Part shown: positions 48,878 through 56,239 of the stretch, piece after piece
Position numbering within the stretch: position 1 is the stretch's first letter
Layout of the letters: the number at the start of each line of letters is the position of its first letter
NCBI RefSeq assembly: GCF_042648405.1
Contig: NZ_JBHRXV010000004.1
Coordinates: 124,001 to 188,000 of the forward strand
Origin: Sphingoaurantiacus capsulatus
GTDB lineage: Bacteria > Pseudomonadota > Alphaproteobacteria > Sphingomonadales > Sphingomonadaceae
Direction: 5' to 3'
Length of the DNA stretch: 64,000 bases
Notes under the pieces: model-generated
Told to the model about the DNA's origin: nothing
Databases searched by the model: none
What the model saw: the letters and a program-made list of their open reading frames with translations, nothing else
Translations under genes and position numbers: made by a program

Positions 48878-50697
48878 TGACGACGGCGCTCCTCATCGAG
48901 CTGGCGTGGAAGTCGACGCTGACGCTCGGCGCGACCCTGCTGCTGCTCCGCCTGCTCCGCCACCGCTCGGCGGCGGAGCGGTCGTGGCTGGCGCATGCCG
49001 GCCTGCTGTTCACCTTGCTGCTGCCGCTCGCGCATGTCGCGATGCCGCGCTGGAACGTCGAGGCGCCGGCCCCGGTCGCCGAAGTGCTGGCGCCGGTCAC
49101 CACAACGGCCGGGGCGAGCACGCCGGACACCGTCGTCGCCACGTCGCCCGCGACCATCGGCGAAACGCCTGTCACCGTTTCCATCGCCACCACGCCCGAA
49201 CCGGCGGCAGCGCCGCTGCTGCCGATATTCGAGTGGATCGACACCGCACTGCTGATCTACGGCCTGCCCGCCGCGCTGCTGCTCGGCATCACCCTGATCG
49301 CCGTGGTGCGCCTGTTCGGCCTGCGCCACCGCGCCAACGTGCTGATCGAGAACAGCTGGCTGTCGGCACTCGCCCGCGCGCAGCATCGCATGGACTTCAA
49401 ATATGGCACTGCGCTGCTGGTCAGCTCGGACATCGGTTCGCCGGTGAGCTGGGGCGTGCTGCGCCCGGTGATCCTGCTCAACACCGAAGCCCTCGAATCG
49501 CGCGAACAGGCCGAAGCCGTGATCGCGCACGAGCTGGCGCATGTCGCCAACCTCGACTGGGCGAAGCTGCTGCTCGCCCGCATCACCGCGGCGGTATTCT
49601 GGTTCAACCCGCTGGTCTGGGTGCTGACCAAGCAGTGCCATCAGCTGCGCGAGGAAGCCGCCGACGACGCGGTGCTGTCGCACGACGTGCCCGACCTCGA
49701 CTATGCCGAGCTGCTGGTCGGCGTCGCCCGGCATGAGAGCGGCGCGCTGCTGCTCGCCGCCAACGGCGTGGCGCCGAGCCGCGGTTCGCTGGCCCAGCGC
49801 GTCACCCGCGTGCTCGATACCAGCCTGCGCCGTGCGCCGGCGCGTTTCGGCTGGACCGCCGGCATCACTGCCGGCGCGCTGATCTTCGCCGCGCCGCTCG
49901 CCGCGCTGTCGCTGGGTGCGGCGGGTGGCGAGGCACCGGGCGAACGCCTTCAGATGGCGGCGCTGCAGCCGCCCGCCATTCCCGCGCCGGCCGCGGCACC
50001 GCAGCCGCTTGCGGCGCCGGCGCAGCCGGTCGCGCCGACCGCAATGGCAGCCGCGATCACGCAGGCGGTGGCCGTCGCGGTTCCGCAGCAACTCGCCAAT
50101 GCTGTCGATACCGATATCGACGTCGATGTGGATGTCGACGTGGACCTCGATCTGGACGAGCCGAGCCACATGACCTTCCGCAGCGGCGGCAAGGCGCCGT
50201 GGAAGGTCGGTTCGGTCGTGCCGCTGCCGCGCGTCGAGGCGCTCGCGCTCAACGGCGGCGGCGAGGTGATCCTGCGTCACGGCGCGCGCAGCCAGGTCCG
50301 CTTCCTCGGCGGCAATCCGGCGGCGGCGAAGCTCAATGTCTCCAACGACAATCTGTCGATCAGCGGCGGCGCCAACGGGCTGAAGCTCGAACTGACCGTG
50401 CCGTCGATCGAGGCGATCTCGATCCGCGGCGGCGGCGTCGTCGTCGCCCGCGGCGAATTCCCGCCGACCCGCGACCTCGCCATCGCCGTTCACGGCGGCG
50501 GCGTCGTCGAGACCGACGCGATCAAGGCGCATGAAGTAGCAGCGGCCATTCGCGGCGGCGGCGAGATCCGGACCCGCGTCGAGCATGAGCTGGCGGCGAG
50601 CGTCACCGGCGGCGGCGACATCAACTATCGCGGCGACCCGCGCGAGGTGGCGCGCGCCATCGAGGGCGGCGGCACCATCAACCGCGTCGGCAACTAG
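48877..50697 (+). CDS. BlaR1-like M56 membrane protease with a C-terminal GIN domain
   Basis: A 606-residue protein counted from ATG 48877 (GTG 48874, one codon earlier, is equally possible). The N-terminal half is an M56 module with membrane segments near 3-25, 40-57, 122-147 and 233-252. The zinc motif VIAHELAHVANLDW (HExxH at about 218-222) and EEAADDAVL are intact. A segment near 325-350 crosses the membrane. A Pro/Ala linker and an alternating-aspartate stretch follow (about 410-427). Last comes a GIN domain (about 440-605) with six GGG turns like those of the secreted protein upstream. BlaR1/MecR1 instead end in a penicillin-binding domain. It is predicted to cleave the BlaI-type repressor upon envelope stimulus. 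Confidence 0.82.
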   Translation: MTTALLIELAWKSTLTLGATLLLLRLLRHRSAAERSWLAHAGLLFTLLLPLAHVAMPRWNVEAPAPVAEVLAPVTTTAGASTPDTVVATSPATIGETPVTVSIATTPEPAAAPLLPIFEWIDTALLIYGLPAALLLGITLIAVVRLFGLRHRANVLIENSWLSALARAQHRMDFKYGTALLVSSDIGSPVSWGVLRPVILLNTEALESREQAEAVIAHELAHVANLDWAKLLLARITAAVFWFNPLVWVLTKQCHQLREEAADDAVLSHDVPDLDYAELLVGVARHESGALLLAANGVAPSRGSLAQRVTRVLDTSLRRAPARFGWTAGITAGALIFAAPLAALSLGAAGGEAPGERLQMAALQPPAIPAPAAAPQPLAAPAQPVAPTAMAAAITQAVAVAVPQQLANAVDTDIDVDVDVDVDLDLDEPSHMTFRSGGKAPWKVGSVVPLPRVEALALNGGGEVILRHGARSQVRFLGGNPAAAKLNVSNDNLSISGGANGLKLELTVPSIEAISIRGGGVVVARGEFPPTRDLAIAVHGGGVVETDAIKAHEVAAAIRGGGEIRTRVEHELAASVTGGGDINYRGDPREVARAIEGGGTINRVGN

Positions 50698-50718
50698 GGT
50701 AGAACGCGGCGGGGAGGC

Positions 50719-51045
50719 TCAGGCCTCCTCGCCGCCCTCGGCCTGCAGCTCCTTGAGCATCGACAGCGCGACTGCTTCCAGCTCGAGGTCGCGGATCAGC
50801 TCCTTGACCAGCTTGAAGGGGCGCGGCTGCTCGAGGCACTGCTCGGCGATCAGCTGCGCCAGCAGGTTGCGCAGCGCGGTCGGGGCCGCGGCATAGCGAA
50901 CTTCCTTTTCGAGCTCGTCGGCGCCGCCGTCGATGGCCGCGTCGAGCGAATCCATCAGCACGCCGATCGCCTCGCCGACGCGCGCATCATATTCGGCGTC
51001 CGACAGGGCATCGAGCGGCGAGGTCGGGGTATCGCTGTTGGTCAT
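50719..51045 (-). CDS. Conserved-looking acidic hypothetical protein
   Basis: A 108-residue soluble, strongly acidic, helical protein (PLDALSDAEYDARVGEAIGV, then AAAPTALRNLLAQLIAEQCL). It lacks signal peptide and membrane helices. No family is recognised. The single ATG is in front of a stretch of helix-forming residues. It is convergent with the M56 protease gene (21 bp between stops). Roles in regulation or in binding a partner are possible, without evidence. Confidence 0.6.
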   Translation of the reverse strand: MTNSDTPTSPLDALSDAEYDARVGEAIGVLMDSLDAAIDGGADELEKEVRYAAAPTALRNLLAQLIAEQCLEQPRPFKLVKELIRDLELEAVALSMLKELQAEGGEEA

Positions 51046-51450
51046 CCGGGTGCTCCATCGAAGGTGCCGCCCGAGTGGGCGTGCCGCGCGCCCGCGTCAA
51101 GCACGCGAGCGTCATCGGAGCATCGATAAGGGAAAAAGGTGAGCGCACCGGGTCGAAAGGGAAAAATCGGTCGATGCGCTCTGAAGGGGATTTAGTGCCC
51201 AAAAGGTATAGATATGGTTAACAGCGTGTTTCCCTTGTTTTCCCGAACGAAAGCAGCGCGCTGAGCAGTGCGGAATCCAGTTGTAATGCAATTTGATTCC
51301 GCTTATGCGTGCAAGCGACGACCCGACCCGGTGCCGTGCACGGCGCTGGAAAGAGATCGGCGGATGGGGACAGCCGCCGAGGGCGCCACATCATTGGAAT
51401 TGCAACGGTTGACGCGTCGCCGGTCACGGCGCCGTGGAGGGAGAGATGCT
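51046..51450. other. Intergenic region, 405 bp
   Basis: No convincing gene is seen. It must hold divergent promoters for the flanking genes. A stretch of lower GC lies at 51190-51310. On the plus strand TTGTAA (51281-51286) and TATGCG (51304-51309) have a 17-bp spacing and are a weak promoter candidate. GGAATC and GATTCC flank that region as a loose inverted repeat. The ribosome binding site GGAGGGAGAG lies at the right end. Confidence 0.4.
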
Positions 51451-51747
51451 ATGAAGTTCATGGTTGGTGCCGCGCTGATCGCGCTTGCCGGTCTCAGCGC
51501 GCCGGCGATGGCGCAGTCGGGCGAGACGAAGCCGAAGAAGGTCCGCATGGCCTGCAAGGAGGAGGCGGTCACCGGCAGCTTCACCCGCAAGGCCAAGCAG
51601 TGCCGCACGGCGGTGAACGTGACCGAGCGCAAGGAAGCGCCGAAGGCGCAGGCCGCCACGACGCCGGTGCCCGCCTCGCAGCCGGCCCCGGCGACCACGC
51701 CGCCGCAGGCCGACACCACCGCGCCGGACCAGCCCGGCACGCGATAA
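51451..51747 (+). CDS. Small exported hypothetical protein
   Basis: A 98-residue protein with a signal peptide (MKFMVGAALIALAGLSAPAM, cleavage near MAQ). A short basic segment with two cysteines follows (MACKEEAVTGSF, QCRTAVNV), then a Pro/Ala/Thr-rich disordered tail. No family is recognised. The ATG at 51451 has GGAGGGAGAG upstream. Longer frames through the leader are not supported. Probably periplasmic. Confidence 0.65.
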   Translation: MKFMVGAALIALAGLSAPAMAQSGETKPKKVRMACKEEAVTGSFTRKAKQCRTAVNVTERKEAPKAQAATTPVPASQPAPATTPPQADTTAPDQPGTR

Positions 51748-51804
51748 GCTTTTCAGTTCGGAACGCGCCGCCGCGGCCCGAGAGGGTGCGCGGCGGTTTG
51801 CGTT

Positions 51805-52128
51805 TCAGACGGGCGTCGCGCCGAGCGTCGCGGTCCAGTGATCGAGCTGCGATTTCAGCAGCTTGTCGCGGACATAGTCGATTTCTTCGTCGACTTTCTC
51901 CAGCACCTCGAACGACAGACCTTCCGCGCCGTGCGCGTTCCAGGCAGCCTGCAGCCCCGCCGTGCGGCGGCTGCCGGCGCTGAATTCGAAGGACAGGCAG
52001 CGCCAGATCGAGTCGAGATCGGGGGCGCGGCCGACCCAGGCTTCGCCGGTCGCGAGGCAGCGGATCGCATAGATTCCGGCGACGGTTTTGCGTTCCTTGT
52101 ACGCGGCAATGGCGGCTTTGCGGTCCAT
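51805..52128 (-). CDS. GIY-YIG-like domain protein
   Basis: A 107-residue single-domain protein. TVAGIYAIRCLATGEAWVG carries the GIY motif, with the second YIG position appearing as WVG. PDLDSIWRCLSFEFSAGSRR and a later W/H-containing helix follow. This matches small GIY-YIG nuclease-like proteins of alphaproteobacteria. Whether it is an active nuclease is unclear from the altered second motif. ATG 52128 is preferred to the upstream TTG. It is divergent from the DUF2239 gene with twin operators between them. Confidence 0.7.
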   Translation of the reverse strand: MDRKAAIAAYKERKTVAGIYAIRCLATGEAWVGRAPDLDSIWRCLSFEFSAGSRRTAGLQAAWNAHGAEGLSFEVLEKVDEEIDYVRDKLLKSQLDHWTATLGATPV

Positions 52129-52142
52129 GGAAGCGGCGAATA

Positions 52143-52154
52143 TCACCCGGGTAA
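52143..52154. promoter_or_regulatory. CCCGGG operator, left copy
   Basis: TCACCCGGGTAA differs by one base from the perfect palindrome 30 bp to the right. It lies 15 bp in front of the GIY-YIG start codon. Confidence 0.55.
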
Positions 52155-52157
52155 AAA

Positions 52158-52187
52158 TTGACAAGCGGAATTTTACCCGGGTAATAA
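52158..52187 (+). promoter_or_regulatory. Sigma-70-type promoter of the DUF2239 gene
   Basis: TTGACA at 52158-52163 and TAATAA at 52182-52187 have an 18-bp spacer. The -10 element ends six bases before the ATG at 52194, so transcription is expected to begin at or near the start codon and give a leaderless mRNA. The right CCCGGG operator covers the -10 box. Confidence 0.6.
52173..52184. promoter_or_regulatory. CCCGGG operator, right copy
   Basis: TTACCCGGGTAA is a perfect 12-bp palindrome overlapping the -10 region of the DUF2239 promoter. Its centre is 30 bp (about three helical turns) from that of the left copy, as expected for cooperative binding. Confidence 0.6.
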
Positions 52188-52193
52188 TCAGCG

Positions 52194-52784
52194 ATGGACG
52201 ACGACAGCCCCGACCGCCCCGTCACCGCCTTTTCCGGCGTGCGGCTGATCGGCCGCGGCCCGCTCGCCAAAGTCGCGGTCGCCATCCCCGGCTGGATCGA
52301 GCGCAACCATCGCAGCCACCCGGTTCAGGTGTTCGACGATGCGACCGGCGCGATCATCGACCTCGACCTGCGCGGGACCGCAGAAGAGATCGTCGCCCGC
52401 CTGACGCCCGAAGGCGAACCGCGCGGCCGGGGGCGCCCCAAGCTCGGGGTGTCGTCGCGCGAGGTGACCTTGCTGCCGCGCCAGTGGGACTGGTTGATGC
52501 GCCAGCCCGGCGGCGCATCGACCACCTTGCGCCGGCTGGTCGACGCCGCCCGCAAGGAAGCGATCTACGACATCCGCGCCGCGCAGGCCGCCGCCTACAA
52601 ATTCGCGGCCGTGAAGGTCGGGCACCACGCCGGCTTCGAGGAAGCGGCGCGCGCCCTGTTCGCGGGCGACCACGCGGCGTTCAGGAAGCACAGCATCCAC
52701 TGGTGGCCCGACGTTCGCGCGCATGTCGAGCGGCTGGCATGGCGTGAATCGCCAACAGATGGTGGGACGCACCGCGACGGTTGA
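52194..52784 (+). CDS. DUF2239-family protein
   Basis: A 196-residue soluble protein. The N-terminal part (FSGVRLIGRGPLAKVAVAIP, VFDDATGAIIDLDLRG) is typical of DUF2239. The middle, GRPKLGVSSREVTLLPRQWD then GGASTTLRRLVDAARKE, resembles a ribbon-helix-helix or similar DNA-binding unit. Possible autoregulation through the two CCCGGG sites upstream is inferred from this. There is no ribosome binding site, in keeping with a leaderless transcript. The following gene starts directly after the stop. Confidence 0.82.
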   Translation: MDDDSPDRPVTAFSGVRLIGRGPLAKVAVAIPGWIERNHRSHPVQVFDDATGAIIDLDLRGTAEEIVARLTPEGEPRGRGRPKLGVSSREVTLLPRQWDWLMRQPGGASTTLRRLVDAARKEAIYDIRAAQAAAYKFAAVKVGHHAGFEEAARALFAGDHAAFRKHSIHWWPDVRAHVERLAWRESPTDGGTHRDG

Positions 52785-54086
52785 TTGCGCAGGACCGTGC
52801 AATCATACGCGCTGAGCCGCCGCGCCATGCTGGCCGGCGCCGGCGTCGCGGTCGCCGCGAGCGCCCTGCCCGCTCGCGCGCAAACCCCGGTCGCGGCGCA
52901 GCCCAAGCCACTGATGGACCGGCTGGTCGAGCGCGCGAGCGAGAACCGGCTGCGCATGGACTATCAGGGCGGGCGCTTCTCGGGACCGGGCTGGGACCGG
53001 CTGGTCAGCGAGGGGCGCGCCGCGCACTTCTTCATGGTCGGCGAGGAGCATGGCGTCGCCGAGGTGCCGAAGCTGGTCGGGCAGTTGGCTGCAGCGCTGA
53101 AACCCGCCGGCTATGAGCGGCTGGCGATCGAGGTATCGCCGCCGATGACCGCCGAGATCGAGAAGGTGGCGAAGGACGGCTATGCCGGCCTTGAGCGTTT
53201 CATGCGCGCCAACGCGCCGGGCGTCGCCTTCTACACGATGCGCGAGGAAGCGCAGATGCTCGCCGACGTGGCGAAAGGCGGCGGCTACCGCTTCTGGGGC
53301 CTCGACTATGAGATCATGGGCGACCCGCTGCTGGTGACCCGGCTGCGCGCCAAGGCGCCGGCGTCGGCAAAGGCGCCGATGGACGCGCTGTACACGGTCG
53401 TGACCGACGCGCGCGCCAAGCTCCTCGCCACCCGGCAGCAGCAGCATATCTTCGCCTTCGCCGGCGACCCCGAACTGGTACGCGCGGTGCGCCGCGCCTG
53501 GCCGTCACCCGATGCCGAGAGCGGCTGGATCCTCGACACGCTGGAGGAGACGCTCGAGATCAACCAGCTGTGGACCAAGGGCCAGGGCTGGGCGTCGAAC
53601 GCGCGGCGCACCGCCTTCCTGCGCGCCAACCTCCGCCGCCACTGGCTCGCCGAAAAGGCGGCGGGGCGGGCGCCGAAGACGCTGTTCAAGTTTGGCGCCT
53701 ATCACACCGCACGCGGCCGGTCGGGCACCGAGGTCTATGATATCGGCGAGTTCGCGCCCGCCATCGCCGAACTGGAGGGCAGCCACAGCTATCACCTGCT
53801 GGTCGGCGCCGGGATGGACCGGCAGGTCGCCGGCATCAACCTGACGACCTTCGGCTACGACCCTGGCCCGTCGGGGCTCTACAAAGGGGCGTTCGGCGCC
53901 GAGGCGCTGGCGGCACTGGCCTACCCGGACGCACCGACGCTGATCGACCTGCGGCCGCTACGCCCGATCATGTCGGCACGGCAGACGAAGACCGCGGACC
54001 CCGATCTGGTACGGATGATCCACGGCTTTGATTCGATGCTGGTGCTGAGCGGCAGCACGCCGTCAGCGAGCATGATGACGCTTTAG
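52785..54086 (+). CDS. Exported EreA/ChaN-like protein
   Basis: A 433-residue protein with a Tat-type signal (LSRRAMLAGAGVAVAASALP, cleavage near ARA). The body has AHFFMVGEEHGVAEVPKLVG and YERLAIEVSP, the conserved GExH and ExS motifs of the erythromycin-esterase/ChaN-type superfamily. Later histidines occur in FKFGAYHTARGR. A hydrolytic or heme/iron-binding role is possible; the substrate is unknown. The frame starts at TTG 52785, but GTG 52797 is a plausible alternative. It is in the same direction and just after DUF2239. Confidence 0.68.
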   Translation: MRRTVQSYALSRRAMLAGAGVAVAASALPARAQTPVAAQPKPLMDRLVERASENRLRMDYQGGRFSGPGWDRLVSEGRAAHFFMVGEEHGVAEVPKLVGQLAAALKPAGYERLAIEVSPPMTAEIEKVAKDGYAGLERFMRANAPGVAFYTMREEAQMLADVAKGGGYRFWGLDYEIMGDPLLVTRLRAKAPASAKAPMDALYTVVTDARAKLLATRQQQHIFAFAGDPELVRAVRRAWPSPDAESGWILDTLEETLEINQLWTKGQGWASNARRTAFLRANLRRHWLAEKAAGRAPKTLFKFGAYHTARGRSGTEVYDIGEFAPAIAELEGSHSYHLLVGAGMDRQVAGINLTTFGYDPGPSGLYKGAFGAEALAALAYPDAPTLIDLRPLRPIMSARQTKTADPDLVRMIHGFDSMLVLSGSTPSASMMTL

Positions 54087-54122
54087 GGTCTGGGCTCGCA
54101 CATCCAGCCACCACCCCACAGT

Positions 54123-54191
54123 CGTCATTCCGGCGAAAGCCGGAATCCAGTCGAACGGTCGGTCTGGATACCGGCTTTCGCCGGTATGACG
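54123..54191. repeat. Dispersed palindromic repeat, copy at 54.1 kb
   Basis: CGTCATTCCGGCGAAAGCCG is mirrored by CGGCTTTCGCCGGTATGACG. It is almost identical to the 18.7 kb copy, including the CGGTCTGGATA in its centre. It lies between convergent genes. Confidence 0.78.
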
Positions 54192-54234
54192 ATGGTAGGT
54201 GTTAGTAGCGAAGCGCCTGTCTAGAAGCGCTGAT

Positions 54235-54690
54235 CTACTCGTCGGTGACGAGGCTGTTCAGCGCCTCGCCGATGGCGAGGAGGTTGACGCCCTTGTTGCA
54301 GCCGGTGAGGCCGCCGGGGCCGATCGGCGTGCAGGTGCCGGTGCCGCCGGCGATGCGCACGTCATCGGTGCCGAGCGTGCGGGCGGTGCCGCCCTGTTCG
54401 ACAATGCGCGCGCCCTGCTCGACAGGCACGCCGTCGGGCACGTCGAGCTGACGGAGGCGGAAGCGCTCCTCCTCCGGACGGCGGGCGCAGACGACGATCT
54501 CGTCGATACTCGAGGCCGCCGGGCACGGATCATTGCCGTAAACGGTGACCATGCGACGGCGATAATTTTCGACGATCGCGACAGTGGACGTATCAGGTTC
54601 GCTGGCGGCGGCGGGTGCCGTGGCATCCTGCGCGAAAGCCGGCGGCGTGAGCGCCGTCAGCAGCAGGGCCAGGCCAAGGGCGGTACGCAT
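54235..54690 (-). CDS. Exported hypothetical protein
   Basis: A 151-residue protein with a signal peptide (MRTALGLALLLTALTPPAFA). The mature part includes VTVYGNDPCPAASSIDEIVV, followed by CARRPEEERFR, and a C-terminal segment with two further cysteines (GTCTPIGPGGLTGC). Spacing allows two disulfides. Such short secreted proteins with a DPCP...VCAR signature are common in sphingomonads, but I do not know their role. ATG 54690 is chosen for the signal peptide and GGAGG upstream. Confidence 0.68.
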   Translation of the reverse strand: MRTALGLALLLTALTPPAFAQDATAPAAASEPDTSTVAIVENYRRRMVTVYGNDPCPAASSIDEIVVCARRPEEERFRLRQLDVPDGVPVEQGARIVEQGGTARTLGTDDVRIAGGTGTCTPIGPGGLTGCNKGVNLLAIGEALNSLVTDE

Positions 54691-54782
54691 CGGGGCCTCC
54701 TTTTCGAACCACATCAACGCGCGGAATCCCGAATCGGGACCCTTGCGCCTGCGTATCGATATGCCCTGAAACAGCGTTTAGG

Positions 54783-55706
54783 TCACGCCGGGTGGGGGAA
54801 ATTGCCCGCTTTGGCGACCTTGCTGCTGAGCGGCCGGCCGAGGATGCCGGCGAACCATTTGTTCGCCTCAAACGCCGCTTCGATGTCGACGCCGGTCTCA
54901 AGCCCCGAGCGCGCGAACAGGAACAGCAGTTCCTCGGTCGCGACGTTGCCGGTGGCGCCGGGCGCGAACGGGCAGCCGCCCAGGCCGCCGAGCGAGCTGT
55001 CGAGCGTGGCGACGCCCGCCTGATAGGCCGCCCAGGCATTGGCCGGGCCCATGCCGCGGGTGTCGTGGAAATGGGCGCGGAGCGCGATGTCGGGACCGAT
55101 CGCCTCTCGCACCCGGCCGAACAAGTCGCTGACCTGCGCCGGCACCGCGACGCCGATGGTGTCGGCGAGCGCGATCTCGACCGCGCCGGCCTCGGCCATC
55201 TTCTCGGCCATCATGACGATACGATCGGGCGGGACATGGCCTTCGAACGGGCAGCCGAAGGCGACCGAGATGGTGACCTGCGGCTTCAGCCCCGCCTCGC
55301 GCGCGAGGCGCAGCATGTCGGTATTTTCGACGATGCCCTGTGCGACCGTCTGGTTCTGGTTACGCACGCCGAAGCTGTCGGTGCCGATGATGACGCAGCC
55401 CGCCTCGTCGACGCCGCGCTTGTTGCCCTCGCGGCTCTCGATCGCGCGCAGCACGCCGCGCTTGTTGAGGCAGAGGCCGATGTAGCTGACGTCCGCCCGG
55501 TCGGGCAGGCCGGCGATCACCGCTTCGGCGTCGCCCATCTGCGGCACCCGCGCCGGATTGACGAAGCTCGCCACCTCCAGCCGCCGCACGCCGGCGTCGA
55601 TCATCCGGCCGATCATGCCGAGCTTCGCCTCGGTCGAGACGACTTCGGGTTCGTTCTGCAGCCCGTCGCGCGGGCCGACCTCGAGAATTTCAACGGCGCG
55701 GTCCAT
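54783..55706 (-). CDS. mvaB: Hydroxymethylglutaryl-CoA lyase
   Basis: Cleaves HMG-CoA to acetyl-CoA and acetoacetate, the last step of leucine breakdown. A 307-residue TIM-barrel protein with EVGPRDGLQNEPE near the start, ADTIGVAVPAQV, the metal-binding RAHFHDTRGMGPANAW and the catalytic-loop GGLGGCPFAPGATGN. ATG 55706 is preferred to the upstream start by family fit. Other leucine pathway genes (for example liuB/D) are not in the window. It is divergent from the MarR gene. Confidence 0.93.
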   Translation of the reverse strand: MDRAVEILEVGPRDGLQNEPEVVSTEAKLGMIGRMIDAGVRRLEVASFVNPARVPQMGDAEAVIAGLPDRADVSYIGLCLNKRGVLRAIESREGNKRGVDEAGCVIIGTDSFGVRNQNQTVAQGIVENTDMLRLAREAGLKPQVTISVAFGCPFEGHVPPDRIVMMAEKMAEAGAVEIALADTIGVAVPAQVSDLFGRVREAIGPDIALRAHFHDTRGMGPANAWAAYQAGVATLDSSLGGLGGCPFAPGATGNVATEELLFLFARSGLETGVDIEAAFEANKWFAGILGRPLSSKVAKAGNFPHPA

Positions 55707-55786
55707 GCGCGGCAAATGGCATCGCGCCCGCAAAACGTCAAATCCCTGCCTTGCCTATATTGTGTATGCTTATTATCTCCCCACTC

Positions 55787-56239
55787 ATGTCAGACTCGAT
55801 GGGTTTTCTTCTCGGCGACGCCTCCCGGCTGCTGCGCCGCCGGTTCGATCAGGACGCGCGCGCCATCGGCGTAACGCGCCCGCAGTGGCGCCTGCTGTTC
55901 GCGCTGTCGCGGGCCGAAGGCATCAACCAGGGCGGGCTCGCCGAGCAGCTCGAGGTCGAGGCGATTACGCTGTGCCGAATGGTCGACCGGCTGCAGGAGG
56001 CCGACCTCGTCGAGCGCCGCGCCGACCCGGCCGACCGGCGCGCGTGGCGGCTGTTCCTCACCGACAAGGCGCGGCCGCTGCTCGATACGATGCACGAGAT
56101 CGGCCACCGGGTGATCGAGGAGGCGCTCGACGGCCTCGACGCCGCGCGCCGCGACGCGCTGGCCGAGACGCTGGGTATCATTCGCGCCAATCTCTCCACC
56201 CGACCGACCGATGAGCCGCTGAAGGAGGCCGCGCGATGA
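55787..56239 (+). CDS. MarR-family transcriptional regulator
   Basis: A 150-residue winged-helix regulator. The fold is clear: RPQWRLLFALSRAEGINQGG, LAEQLEVEAITLCRMVDRLQ, and the wing VERRADPADRRAWRLFLTDK. It is the first gene of an efflux operon and probably represses it until a toxic ligand binds. ATG 55787 (MSDSMGF) is preferred over a TTG upstream that falls in the AT-rich promoter stretch 55745-55780. The stop overlaps the next start as ATGA. Confidence 0.92.
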   Translation: MSDSMGFLLGDASRLLRRRFDQDARAIGVTRPQWRLLFALSRAEGINQGGLAEQLEVEAITLCRMVDRLQEADLVERRADPADRRAWRLFLTDKARPLLDTMHEIGHRVIEEALDGLDAARRDALAETLGIIRANLSTRPTDEPLKEAAR

